This document shows positions 36,137 to 44,631 of a stretch of 64,000 nt of DNA, piece by piece. Under the pieces are notes generated by a model. It ran no database searches. It saw only the letters and a list, made by a program, of their open reading frames with translations, and had not been told where the DNA came from. The stretch is from Pseudovibrio axinellae (lineage in GTDB: Bacteria; Pseudomonadota; Alphaproteobacteria; Rhizobiales; Stappiaceae), in NCBI RefSeq assembly GCF_900110875.1, contig NZ_FOFM01000001.1, forward strand, positions 930,001 to 994,000. Reading direction: 5' to 3'. The position numbers and the translations under genes are program-made. The first letter of the stretch is position 1. Every line of letters begins with the position of its first letter.

Positions 36137-38475
36137 GCTGCCACGATACTAAGAGCTGCAGTTGTGAAGGCAAACCTCAGGTTCACCTTCTGGGGACAGC
36201 AAACTCCGGGAAGTCCAGTCTCTTTAATAAGCTTACCGGCCGCAGTCAGGTGATTGGCAACTGGCCGGGCGTGACTGTTGATCGCAAAACCGGCATTTGT
36301 GAAACGCCTGGCCTTGATCTGGCACTGATGGACTTGCCCGGCGTTGCGACGCTTTCTTCTCCAGAAGATGACCGCATTGATGAACGGATCACCCGCCAGG
36401 CCCTGCTTAATGACCGTCCTGCCGCATTGGCCGTGGTGCTTGACCCAATTGCGCTGGAGCGTTCACTTGCAATCTTGATGCAGGCGCTCGCCTTTGATGT
36501 TCCTGTCATCGCGGTTATGACGAAAGCTGATCTGTGGCCACAAGGTGTTCTTCAGGACGCAGCAGATCGTCTTTCAGCTGCTTTGGCACTTCCTGTTGTT
36601 GCTACGTCTGTTCACGATGCCCCTTCTCTGGCTGTTTTGCGAGAAGAGCTTTTAGTCGCGATCAACGAACCTCATGCCCCTTCCCGTTTGCTGACTGATC
36701 CGTTTGACCTGATCAAGCCGGTCCAGACACTTGCAGAAGACATCGCTCGATTGGCGCCTGAACTTTCTGACAGCGCATTGCCTCTTGCTCATCGCCTGAT
36801 GGAAGGGGACAAGCTTGCGCGTGAGATGGTTCCCCCCAGTGTTCTTGTTAAAGCAACGCAAATTTCCGATGAGTGCGCCGAACGTCTGCAAGACCCGACC
36901 GAACTTGTGATGGCAACAAGCTATTTCAATCGCGCCTTTTCTCTTGCGCAACTCATGGAGTTGCCTGAACCACACAATGTGCGCAGCTTTTCTGACAAGA
37001 TTGATCGCTTTGTACTTTCCAAGTGGGCCGGACCATTTGTCTTCCTTGGCATCATGTATGTCATGTTCTTCGTTGCTATCAACGTGTCCTCCTATTTCAT
37101 TGATCTATTTGACGGGCTAGGAGATGCCCTGTTCATTCAAACACCGCTCAGCTTACTGTACGCCCTTGGCCTTGAAAGCGGTGCTGCGGAGATGGTGATT
37201 ACAGCCATTGGCGGAGGTTTGCAGACTGTCGGTACGTTCGCCCCTATCGTTGGTTTGTTATTCCTCTGTCAGATTTTCCTTGAGCAAAGCGGGTATATGG
37301 CCCGTGCAGCCGTGGTTGCTGATGGCCTGATGCGCCGGATCGGACTGCCCGGACGGGCCTTCCTGCCGCTCATCCTAGGCTTTGGCTGTACTGTTCCTGC
37401 TGTGATCGCCACCCGCACGCTGGCGACTGAGCGCGAACGAGTGGTTACCTCCATGATGGCACCGTTCATGTCTTGTGGTGCGCGCTTGCCTGTTTACGCA
37501 CTGTTTGCTGCCGCTTTCTTCCCAGTTAATGGCCAGAACATTGTTTTTGCTCTGTACCTTTTGGGTGTTGGCGTTGCGATCTTTACTGGCTGGGCGTTGT
37601 CCCGATCCTTTTATAAGGGACAGTCTGCAAGCCTTGCCATCGAGCTTCCAACCTATCAAATGCCTCAGTTGTCTCAGGTTATGAAACTGGTATGGACCCG
37701 CTTAAAGATCTTCCTTTTTGGTGCAGGTAAGATCATTGTTACCGTCGTTGCGGTCCTGACAATTTTGAATTCGGTGGACTTTACAGGGAACTTCGGCAAT
37801 GAGGCCAATGGGCGGTCGGTATTGGCTGTTGTATCTAAACAAGTAACGCCGATCTTCTCTCCCATGGGGCTTAGCCAAGATGACTGGCCAGCAACAGTTG
37901 GTTTGGTCACCGGTATCTTTGCAAAGGAAGCCGTGGTTGGAACGTTGCAGACCCTTTATGTCACCACTGAGGATGAAGGCGACGCACCTGCTCCGCTGGA
38001 GACTGCCAAGGCAGCCATCGACACCTTCACAACAAGTATCGTTGACCTGACCTCGCAGATGCTTGACCCGCTTGGTGTCGATATTGGTGATATCTCCACT
38101 GTCGAAGCAGCTGCGGAAGAGCAACAAGTCGAGGTTGGTCTGTTCACTGCACTTGCTTCTCACTTTGATGGAAAAGTCGGCGCGTTTGCCTACATGATTG
38201 CTGTGTTGCTTTACATTCCATGTACTGCAGCGCTGGCGACCATCTGGCGCGAAGTTGGGCGTAACTGGGCTTTGTTTGCAGCAGGCTGGACCACGTTGCT
38301 GGCTTATTCTGGAGCCTCACTATCCTATCAGATCGGCACATTTGCCAGACATCCCGCCTCTTCAGCGGCGTGGATTGTTGGCTTGCTTGCAGCGATTGTC
38401 GGCGTGCTGTTTTATATGCGCCACAAAGCTGACAGCCCCATTGTGCCCCAGGCAACACTGGAGGCAGCAGAGTAG
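36133..38475 (+). CDS. feoB: Ferrous iron transporter FeoB
   Basis: Inner-membrane Fe(II) importer of 780 residues with a cytoplasmic G-domain at the N-terminus. G1 is GTANSGKSS (Lys27; the usual Pro before Asn is Ala), G2 lies in WPGVTVDRK, G3 is DLPG and G4 is TKAD. The two Gate repeats hold the pore Cys: GFGCTVPAVIATRTL and MSCGARLPVYALF. The N-terminus is Cys-rich (SCHDTKSCSCEG), an uncommon addition that could bind iron. A soluble insert lies between late helices. It is the middle gene of feoABC. Confidence 0.96.
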   Translation: MSCHDTKSCSCEGKPQVHLLGTANSGKSSLFNKLTGRSQVIGNWPGVTVDRKTGICETPGLDLALMDLPGVATLSSPEDDRIDERITRQALLNDRPAALAVVLDPIALERSLAILMQALAFDVPVIAVMTKADLWPQGVLQDAADRLSAALALPVVATSVHDAPSLAVLREELLVAINEPHAPSRLLTDPFDLIKPVQTLAEDIARLAPELSDSALPLAHRLMEGDKLAREMVPPSVLVKATQISDECAERLQDPTELVMATSYFNRAFSLAQLMELPEPHNVRSFSDKIDRFVLSKWAGPFVFLGIMYVMFFVAINVSSYFIDLFDGLGDALFIQTPLSLLYALGLESGAAEMVITAIGGGLQTVGTFAPIVGLLFLCQIFLEQSGYMARAAVVADGLMRRIGLPGRAFLPLILGFGCTVPAVIATRTLATERERVVTSMMAPFMSCGARLPVYALFAAAFFPVNGQNIVFALYLLGVGVAIFTGWALSRSFYKGQSASLAIELPTYQMPQLSQVMKLVWTRLKIFLFGAGKIIVTVVAVLTILNSVDFTGNFGNEANGRSVLAVVSKQVTPIFSPMGLSQDDWPATVGLVTGIFAKEAVVGTLQTLYVTTEDEGDAPAPLETAKAAIDTFTTSIVDLTSQMLDPLGVDIGDISTVEAAAEEQQVEVGLFTALASHFDGKVGAFAYMIAVLLYIPCTAALATIWREVGRNWALFAAGWTTLLAYSGASLSYQIGTFARHPASSAAWIVGLLAAIVGVLFYMRHKADSPIVPQATLEAAE

Positions 38476-38476
38476 G

Positions 38477-38710
38477 ATGTTGCAGAAAATTGAAGGTGTT
38501 TTGGCAAAGCGTGGCGGCGCGACAATCAGCGAGATAGCCCAGGATATGAACATTCCCGGCGATTTTGCAGTGGCGATGGTTTCCCAGCTCAAAGCATTAG
38601 GCCGTATTGAAGAAGTTGGATGTTCTTCCAGCGCTGCGTCCAGCAGCTGTGCAAGCTCTTGTGGGGGATGCAGTTTTGCGCCCACGGTTCAATACCGCTT
38701 GAAAGACTAG
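38477..38710 (+). CDS. feoC: FeoC-like winged-helix protein with a Cys-rich tail
   Basis: A 77-residue protein starting one base after the feoB stop. Residues 1-50 form a small winged helix (LAKRGGATISEIAQDM, MVSQLKALGRIEEVG), as in FeoC. Four Cys follow within about 16 residues (CSSSAASSSCASSCGGC), where FeoC of enterobacteria carries its iron-sulfur ligands. Known FeoC proteins stabilise FeoB against proteolysis or sense oxygen through the cluster. It completes the feo operon. Confidence 0.85.
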   Translation: MLQKIEGVLAKRGGATISEIAQDMNIPGDFAVAMVSQLKALGRIEEVGCSSSAASSSCASSCGGCSFAPTVQYRLKD

Positions 38711-38719
38711 CGTACTCAT

Positions 38720-38750
38720 GTGGGCTTGGATCAAATCTGAGCCCACTTGT
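38720..38750 (+). terminator. Probable terminator of feoABC
   Basis: GTGGGCT (38720-38726) pairs with AGCCCAC (38740-38746), 13-base loop, followed by TTGTTGT. It lies 9 bases after the feoC stop codon. The T-run is broken, so strength is uncertain. Confidence 0.6.
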
Positions 38751-38828
38751 TGTACCCCTCAAACCTGACAGGTTTGCGCCGTTGTCCATGAGCTTTACTC
38801 TCTTAGCACCGCAAGGAGGGAACAAAAC

Positions 38829-39206
38829 GTGGACTTTCAAAGCGCTGTCAGAACTTGTTTCGAAAAGTATGTCCAATTCAAAGGTCGCGCACCACGCTCA
38901 GAATACTGGTGGTGGACGCTTTTCGTTTTTATCGCGATGGTTGTTTCTCACATCATCGATAACTTTGTGATCGCACCTTTACTCGGCTTACCTGCTGGCA
39001 GTATTCAAGATGGGGCCCCTCTCAGCTCCATTTTTGGCCTTGCGTTTTTTCTACCCAACATAGCTGTCGCTGTGAGGCGCTTGCATGACGTTAATCGCTC
39101 AGGCTTCTGGCTGCTTATAGCCTTCATACCGCTCTTGGGCGGATTGCTATTGCTCTACTGGTTTGTGCAACCTTCTGACGAAGGCACAACCGAGTATGAC
39201 GCTTAG
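38829..39206 (+). CDS. DUF805 family membrane protein
   Basis: A 125-residue inner-membrane protein of the DUF805 family (function unknown). The N-terminal FKGRAPRSEYWWWTLF and RRLHDVNRSGFWLLI are the two family hallmarks; three to four membrane helices are predicted. The start is GTG at 38829, supported by GGAGGGAAC upstream. It lies between feoABC and cioAB, apparently as its own transcript. Confidence 0.88.
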   Translation: MDFQSAVRTCFEKYVQFKGRAPRSEYWWWTLFVFIAMVVSHIIDNFVIAPLLGLPAGSIQDGAPLSSIFGLAFFLPNIAVAVRRLHDVNRSGFWLLIAFIPLLGGLLLLYWFVQPSDEGTTEYDA

Positions 39207-39451
39207 AGCTGCCGCAATCAGGTTAGGCTTGGAGTGAATCAGGCATAAGCGTTCGTTATGCGACACTTTGCATAGCGGAAACTATGTAATGCAACCAGTT
39301 TTTTCAAGAAACCAGTTACTACAGCAAAGACAAGTGCTCTATCTTTTGGGGCGCACAGGTTATGAGCCCCGAAAAAAACACAATTGTTAAGAGTGTTCCG
39401 CTACGTGAAGTCATAATCTAAAATCAATACACCCCATCGACAGGTGGTCAC

Positions 39452-40873
39452 ATGGACAGTTTTGCAGACGGTTTAGCAGTTGATCTGGCTCGGTTTCAGT
39501 TTGCCTTTACAATCGCGTTCCATATCATTTTTCCAGCCTTCACCATCGGCTTAGCAAGCTTTCTTGCCGTACTGGAGGGTTTATGGCTATGGACAGGACG
39601 TGATGTTTACTTGCGGGTTTTCAAGTTCTGGCTCGTCATCTTCGCTCTCTCTTTTGCCATGGGCGTGGTTTCCGGTATCGTCATGGTATATCAATTTGGA
39701 ACCAACTGGTCTGTCTTTGCGGAGAAAACCGGTGCTGTCGTTGGCCCCCTCATGGGCTACGAGGTCCTGACTGCATTCTTCCTTGAAGCTGGCTTCCTTG
39801 GCATTATGCTTTTCGGCATGAACCGTGTTGGCAGAAAACTACACTTTTTCGCGACGGTGGTTGTTGCGCTTGGTACAGCTCTTTCTGCATTCTGGATCCT
39901 TTCCGTGAACAGCTGGATGCAAACGCCAGCCGGATACGCCATGAATGAGTTTGGCCAGTTCGTTCCTGAAGACTGGTTGCAAATCATATTTAACCCCTCC
40001 TTCCCTTATCGCCTCGTCCACATGGTGCTCGCTGCCTACCTTACCACCGCATTTGTCGTTGGTGCCGTGGGTGCTTATCACCTGCTGAGAAACCGGTTTA
40101 GTGAGGGTGCGCAAGTCATGTTTTCTATGGCGATGTGGCTCATCATTATAGTGACGCCGATGCAGATGTTTGCTGGTGACCTGCATGGTCTGAACACTCT
40201 TGAACATCAGCCAGCAAAGATCGCGGCAATGGAGGGTCACTTTGAAAATCAGGGACCAGCACCGTTGATTCTGTTTGGCTGGCCTGATGAAGAAGCAAGA
40301 GAGATGAAATATAAGGTCGAAATTCCCTACCTTTCCAGCATTATTCTAACACATAGCCTTGATGGTGTTGTGCCGGGGCTCAATGCATTCCCTCGCGAAA
40401 ACTGGCCACCTGTAGCGAAGGTATTTGTTTCTTTCCGCATCATGGTTGGTATCGGCTTCCTTATGTTATTTATCGGTTTATGGGGGCTGTGGTCTCGGCT
40501 GAGAGGTCGCCTTTACGAGAGTGACTGGCTCCACCGCGCCGTTATGGTGATGGGCCCTGCAGGCTTTATCGCGGTGATCGCAGGCTGGACTACTACCGAG
40601 GTGGGCCGACAACCTTTCACTGTATTTGGTTTGCTACGAACGGCAGATTCTATTTCACCGGTTGAAGCGCCTGCGGTTTGGGCTTCTCTGGTTCTGTTTG
40701 TTGGCGTGTACTTTATCGTCTTTGGTGTAGGAATTTTCTACATCCTGCGTTCGATGTCGAAGTCGCCAGATAATAGTCATGGACTGAAAACTGGCGTGCC
40801 CGTCAGGAGTGCAGGGATTACGCCAGCGCAAGCCCTTGAACCGAACGAGGGAGATCGTACCGATGATTCTTGA
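39452..40873 (+). CDS. cioA: Cytochrome bd-type (cyanide-insensitive) ubiquinol oxidase subunit I
   Basis: Haem-bearing subunit of a bd-type quinol oxidase that reduces oxygen to water without pumping protons. The 473-residue length reflects the short Q-loop of the CioA/bd-S subfamily. His24 in AFHIIFP is the conserved haem ligand, and LVHMVLAAYL, AGDLHGLNTLEHQPAKIAAMEG and GWTTTEVGRQPF are near invariant family segments. Roughly nine membrane helices are predicted. The ribosome site AGGTGG is moderate. It overlaps cioB by 11 bases. Insensitivity to cyanide is inferred from subfamily only. Confidence 0.93.
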   Translation: MDSFADGLAVDLARFQFAFTIAFHIIFPAFTIGLASFLAVLEGLWLWTGRDVYLRVFKFWLVIFALSFAMGVVSGIVMVYQFGTNWSVFAEKTGAVVGPLMGYEVLTAFFLEAGFLGIMLFGMNRVGRKLHFFATVVVALGTALSAFWILSVNSWMQTPAGYAMNEFGQFVPEDWLQIIFNPSFPYRLVHMVLAAYLTTAFVVGAVGAYHLLRNRFSEGAQVMFSMAMWLIIIVTPMQMFAGDLHGLNTLEHQPAKIAAMEGHFENQGPAPLILFGWPDEEAREMKYKVEIPYLSSIILTHSLDGVVPGLNAFPRENWPPVAKVFVSFRIMVGIGFLMLFIGLWGLWSRLRGRLYESDWLHRAVMVMGPAGFIAVIAGWTTTEVGRQPFTVFGLLRTADSISPVEAPAVWASLVLFVGVYFIVFGVGIFYILRSMSKSPDNSHGLKTGVPVRSAGITPAQALEPNEGDRTDDS

Positions 40874-41870
40874 TTATCCACTTATCTGGGGCTTTCTCAT
40901 TGCTGTGGCGATCTTTGCCTATGTTGTTCTGGATGGTTTCGATCTTGGTATCGGCATCCTTTATCCAACAACGAAGGACAGCGATGAACGCACCTTAATG
41001 ATGAACAGTGTTGCCCCTGTCTGGGATGGCAACGAAACCTGGCTCGTGCTTGGCGGTGGTGGCCTGTTTGCCATGTTCCCGCTGGCTTACTCAGTGATTA
41101 TGCCTGCTGTCTACGCGCCCATTATAGGCATGTTGATCGGTCTGATTTTCAGAGGTGTTGCCTTTGAATTTAGGTTCAAGTCATCGGTAGAACGGCGACC
41201 GTTCTGGGATCTTTCGTTCTTTGCAGGCTCTGTCGTGGCAGCGTTCTGTCAGGGCTTGGTACTGGGCACACTTGTGCAAGGCATTGATGTGGCTGACCGG
41301 GCATATGTCGGCGGTTGGTGGGACTGGCTCACACCGTTTTCCGTCATGACAGGTCTGGCAGTTGTCGCAGGTTATGCCTTACTGGGCGCAACCTGGCTGG
41401 TGATGAAGTTGGAAGGCGCTCCTCAGGTGCATTTCCGCCGCGTCTCCAAATACGCAGCCGTTCTTATGATTGGTTTTCTTTTGCTAGTGAGCATGTGGAT
41501 GCCATTCATCAATGTAAGCATTATGGAAAAGTGGTTCAGCTTCCCATACTTGCTTTATACGCTCCCAGTTCCGATCCTTGTTGCCGTTACAACGCTTGTG
41601 TTATGGCGCGCACTTATGAGTGACAAGGATTACACACCATTCGTTGCATCCTTGGTGTTGTTCTTGCTCACTTATGTGGGTCTTGGGATCAACATATTCC
41701 CGTATGTGGTGCCCAATGTTTACACATTGTGGGATGCTGCTGCACCCGAGAGCAGCCAGAAATTCCTACTTGTGGGCGCGGTCATCCTAATCCCGATGAT
41801 CCTGATCTACACCGGGTATGCCTACTACGTGTTCAGAGGGAAAATTAAGTCTACGGAGGGTTATCACTAA
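40863..41870 (+). CDS. cioB: Cytochrome bd-type ubiquinol oxidase subunit II
   Basis: Second membrane subunit of the CioAB oxidase, 335 residues, eight or so helices. The N-terminus ILDYPLIWGFLIAVAIFAYVV begins the CydB fold and VLDGFDLGIGIL, WDGNETWLVLGGGGLFAMFPLAYS and LIFRGVAFEFR are characteristic. I chose the ATG at 40863, inside the last codons of cioA, because it aligns with CydB N-termini; an in-frame ATG at 40809 would add 18 hydrophilic residues with no parallel. The stop overlaps the start of the small DUF2474 gene (TAATG). Confidence 0.94.
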   Translation: MILDYPLIWGFLIAVAIFAYVVLDGFDLGIGILYPTTKDSDERTLMMNSVAPVWDGNETWLVLGGGGLFAMFPLAYSVIMPAVYAPIIGMLIGLIFRGVAFEFRFKSSVERRPFWDLSFFAGSVVAAFCQGLVLGTLVQGIDVADRAYVGGWWDWLTPFSVMTGLAVVAGYALLGATWLVMKLEGAPQVHFRRVSKYAAVLMIGFLLLVSMWMPFINVSIMEKWFSFPYLLYTLPVPILVAVTTLVLWRALMSDKDYTPFVASLVLFLLTYVGLGINIFPYVVPNVYTLWDAAAPESSQKFLLVGAVILIPMILIYTGYAYYVFRGKIKSTEGYH

Positions 41871-42001
41871 TGACAACTGACAGAACTGGCGATGTTGAAC
41901 AGCCCCTGTGGAAGCGCTTGCTTTGGTTTGCCGCCCTTTGGGTCGCTGGTGTCATCTCTATAATGGTTGTTTCTTATGCACTGAGAAGCCTTATCATCTA
42001 A
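41870..42001 (+). CDS. DUF2474 small subunit of the CioAB oxidase (CydX-like)
   Basis: A 43-residue single-helix membrane protein starting at the ATG that shares its A with the cioB stop. It reads as a short hydrophilic start, PLWKRLLWFAALWVAG, and a membrane segment at about residues 17-37 ending in YALRSL. The pattern WKRL-x-WF-x(3)-W matches the DUF2474 family, which accompanies CioAB as CydX accompanies CydAB and is thought to stabilise the haems. It is too short for most gene callers. Confidence 0.85.
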   Translation: MTTDRTGDVEQPLWKRLLWFAALWVAGVISIMVVSYALRSLII

Positions 42002-42020
42002 CGAGACAAGTCCGGGTCAC

Positions 42021-42051
42021 AAAAAGGGCGTGCTATCCCCATAGCACGCCC
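42021..42051. terminator. Strong hairpin after the cio operon
   Basis: GGGCGTGCTAT (42026-42036) pairs perfectly with ATAGCACGCCC (42041-42051) around CCCC, 24 bases after the last stop. The T-run lies on the minus-strand side (five A before the stem), so on the plus strand it may act more as a 3' stabiliser than a terminator. Confidence 0.6.
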
Positions 42052-42458
42052 CGCTCCCAACGAACCGATCGCGGTTCCTCCTCCGCTACGGCTCTAAATT
42101 ACTCCGAAACGCAATGTCCATCGCCATACGCCTCTCATATTTCAGGGCTGCACTGTGATATGTATTTGGTCACCTTTCAATGCGTCAAAACCCTAGGTCT
42201 GGTTTATTTTTGAGCAAAACCGCCAAAATCCAACACATTTTATATCTGCGACTGTCCTGGCCTTATTGACTCCACCTGAAAGAGAGAAAAATCTGCCTAC
42301 GAGTTAGTGGGATACGTGCCTTGCAAGTTTGCAAGTCTCATGCAAAATTCCCCTGTTGTTTGAGGCATATAGAATATTCAGAGATTCTGTTTCTGAATGA
42401 GTAGATTCACACGCTTTGGCTTGTCGATATTTGCAAGTATCTCACCGGAGTAGCAGAC
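42052..42458. other. Intergenic region before the phosphodiesterase gene
   Basis: About 400 bases with no supportable gene; short open frames here lack ribosome sites and family resemblance. It should contain the promoter of the gene at 42459. Confidence 0.4.
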
Positions 42459-43277
42459 ATGAATTTTGCACAACTCACTGACACGCACCTGATGGCTGAT
42501 GGGCAGTTGGCCTATAGCTGCGTTGATACGGCCACGCATTTATGTGCGGCGATCGATCACCTGAACGCATTTCGTCCGCGTCTCGATTTCGTGATTATCA
42601 GTGGTGATTTGGTCGATCTTGGCGACGCGGAAGAGTACAAGCTGTTTCGGCAGAAAATTGAGCAGTTAGAGATGCCATACTACGTTATTCCTGGGAACCA
42701 TGATCATCGCGACGTGATGCGCCAGGCTTTCGCAGATCATGAGTATCTGACCAAAGACGGGGCTTTGCAGTTTTCCATCGAAAAAGAAGGTCTGCGGATC
42801 ATCGGGCTCGATACAACCATTCCTGGGGAGCATGATGGCCATTTCGACGCCAATAAACAGGCGTGGTTGCGAGAGGAGTTGTCAGCCCATAAGGAGCAGC
42901 CAACGCTGGTATTTATGCATCATCCTCCATTCCAGACGGGCATCGCTCACATGGATGAAATCATGCTAACCCGCGCTAATGAGGATTTTTGGCCGGTTCT
43001 CCAAGGGCAATCACAGGTCCGTCATATTGCTTGCGGCCATGTGCACCGCGCAATTGAAACATTTAAAGGCGGAATACCTATTAACGTCTGCCCGTCCTCA
43101 GCCCACCAAGTTACTCTTGATCTAAAGACCGTGGGAGAAGCAACTTTCATAATGGACCCACCAGCGGTGCGCATCTTTGTTTGGGATGGCGTTCACTTGA
43201 TAAATCACCTCAGTTTTATTGGTGATTATGGAAAACCGCGTTCATTTACCGATGGCGCAGAGCTGTTCGCGCTTTAG
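42459..43277 (+). CDS. GpdQ-like metallophosphoesterase (phosphodiesterase)
   Basis: Binuclear metallophosphodiesterase of 272 residues. Every metal ligand of Enterobacter GpdQ is present at nearly the same number: Asp8 and His10 (TDTH), Asp50 (SGD), Asn80-His81 (GNHD), His155 (HHPPF), His194 and His196 (CGHVH). GpdQ hydrolyses glycerophosphodiesters and a wide range of other phosphodiesters; close relatives (CpdA) cleave cyclic AMP. GGAGTAG precedes the ATG. It stands alone. A link to the adenylate cyclase at 19-21 kb is possible but unsupported. Confidence 0.9.
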   Translation: MNFAQLTDTHLMADGQLAYSCVDTATHLCAAIDHLNAFRPRLDFVIISGDLVDLGDAEEYKLFRQKIEQLEMPYYVIPGNHDHRDVMRQAFADHEYLTKDGALQFSIEKEGLRIIGLDTTIPGEHDGHFDANKQAWLREELSAHKEQPTLVFMHHPPFQTGIAHMDEIMLTRANEDFWPVLQGQSQVRHIACGHVHRAIETFKGGIPINVCPSSAHQVTLDLKTVGEATFIMDPPAVRIFVWDGVHLINHLSFIGDYGKPRSFTDGAELFAL

Positions 43278-43334
43278 GCGAGGCGCCTAACTCAGCACAA
43301 CAGCTCTCTGACAGGCTTTTTAGCAGATGAAACC

Positions 43335-44141
43335 TTAATAGGTTTCATCCACTGCAGGGAACTGTTCCCGGCGTACGTCGTCTGCATACTGTTTCACACC
43401 CGTCTCAATTTGAGACTTCAACTCTGCATATATGCGAACGAATTTTGGTGTGCGGTCAAACATGCCCAGCATGTCATCCGTAACCAGAATTTGGCCGTCG
43501 CAGTCAACAGATGCACCAATGCCGATGGTTGGAATGGGGATGCTATCTGAAATTTCGCGGGCGACTTCATCCTTCGTACCTTCAACGACAACACAGAATG
43601 CACCGGCCTCAACAACCTGCTCGGCGCATTCAAGCTGTTCCTTACGGCTTTCCTCGCTTTTACCCGCAACCTTGTAGCCGCCTTCGACATGCAGATATTG
43701 CGGGCGTAAACCGATATGGGCCACCACAGGAATCCCGCGATCGACGAGAAAACGAATGGTTTCAGGTGCCGCTGAATTGTACTCCAGTTTGACCGCCTGG
43801 CACCCGGTTTCCTGCATCACACGCAATGCGTTGCGATAGGCAGCTTGCGGGCTTTCTTCAAAAGAACCAAATGGCATATCGACAACAACGAGTGCATTTT
43901 GAGAGCCGCGCATCACTGCTTTGCCATGCATGATCATCATGTCCAAAGTAACTGCGGTTGTGTCCGGCAGGCCATGAAGCACCATACCAACGCTGTCCCC
44001 TACCAGCAGCAGATCACAATGCTCATCTAGGATCTGTGCAACTGGTGCTGTGTACGCGGTTAAACAAACCAGCTTGTGGTGCCCTTTCGCCTTCAAAATG
44101 TCTTTGACGGTTTTTCGGCGAATTGCAGCGGTATGAGACAT
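43335..44141 (-). CDS. panB: 3-methyl-2-oxobutanoate hydroxymethyltransferase PanB
   Basis: First committed enzyme of pantothenate synthesis, which transfers a hydroxymethyl group from methylene-THF to 2-oxoisovalerate. Family stretches: LTAYTAPVAQILDEH, LLLVGDSVGMVLHGLPDT, AVKLEYN, VVAHIGLRPQ, VEGTKDEVA and IPTIGIGASVDCDGQILVTDDMLG. I chose the ATG at 44141 (268 residues, as usual), as the ATG at 44195 adds an unconserved tail; the ribosome site is weak. panC, which often follows, is not adjacent. Confidence 0.95.
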   Translation of the reverse strand: MSHTAAIRRKTVKDILKAKGHHKLVCLTAYTAPVAQILDEHCDLLLVGDSVGMVLHGLPDTTAVTLDMMIMHGKAVMRGSQNALVVVDMPFGSFEESPQAAYRNALRVMQETGCQAVKLEYNSAAPETIRFLVDRGIPVVAHIGLRPQYLHVEGGYKVAGKSEESRKEQLECAEQVVEAGAFCVVVEGTKDEVAREISDSIPIPTIGIGASVDCDGQILVTDDMLGMFDRTPKFVRIYAELKSQIETGVKQYADDVRREQFPAVDETY

Positions 44142-44631
44142 GGTATTTGGTACCCGTTTCGTTTCTTCAAAGCAGCCTGCCCTAATTCCGGTCAATCCGA
44201 CTGCTTTAAGCCTTCGTTATCTCGCGCACTCTGCGAGGAATCCCATTCAGCGCTTATGGGAGTGCGCTTTATTATTGCGAGGTTTCTTAGGTTCTCGACA
44301 TTTTCAACGCAAGAACCCTGCCCCTGTGCGCCTTAATAGCGACTTTTATGAGAATATGAAATAACGCTGAGATACCCAATGGAACTTTTGGTGCGGTATG
44401 CGCCACTCACAGTTGATCCGCTGGTGTTTTAAACCACGATTAACTCCTAGCGTGCGGCCCCCACTAGGCGCGGACAAATAAGAGACTGCCGGAATTTCAG
44501 TGCTTTCTTTCGCGATTCAGCAGAGTTAGCTGCATGATGCGGGCATTTTTGTCTGCCGACATCCATAAATATCCTTTTAATCCTACCAATGATTACCGTA
44601 AGGTTAGTTTTCACAGTTCAGGGAGGGGACG
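44142..44631. other. Divergent intergenic region, panB / flavin monooxygenase
   Basis: About 490 bases without a supportable gene. Promoters of both neighbours should lie here. I found no clear operator or structured RNA. Confidence 0.4.

Noticed and set aside
39348-39370. GGGGC/GCCCC hairpin upstream of cioA
   Set aside because: Five-pair stem with a 13-base loop and A-run on the wrong side; too weak for a terminator or riboswitch.
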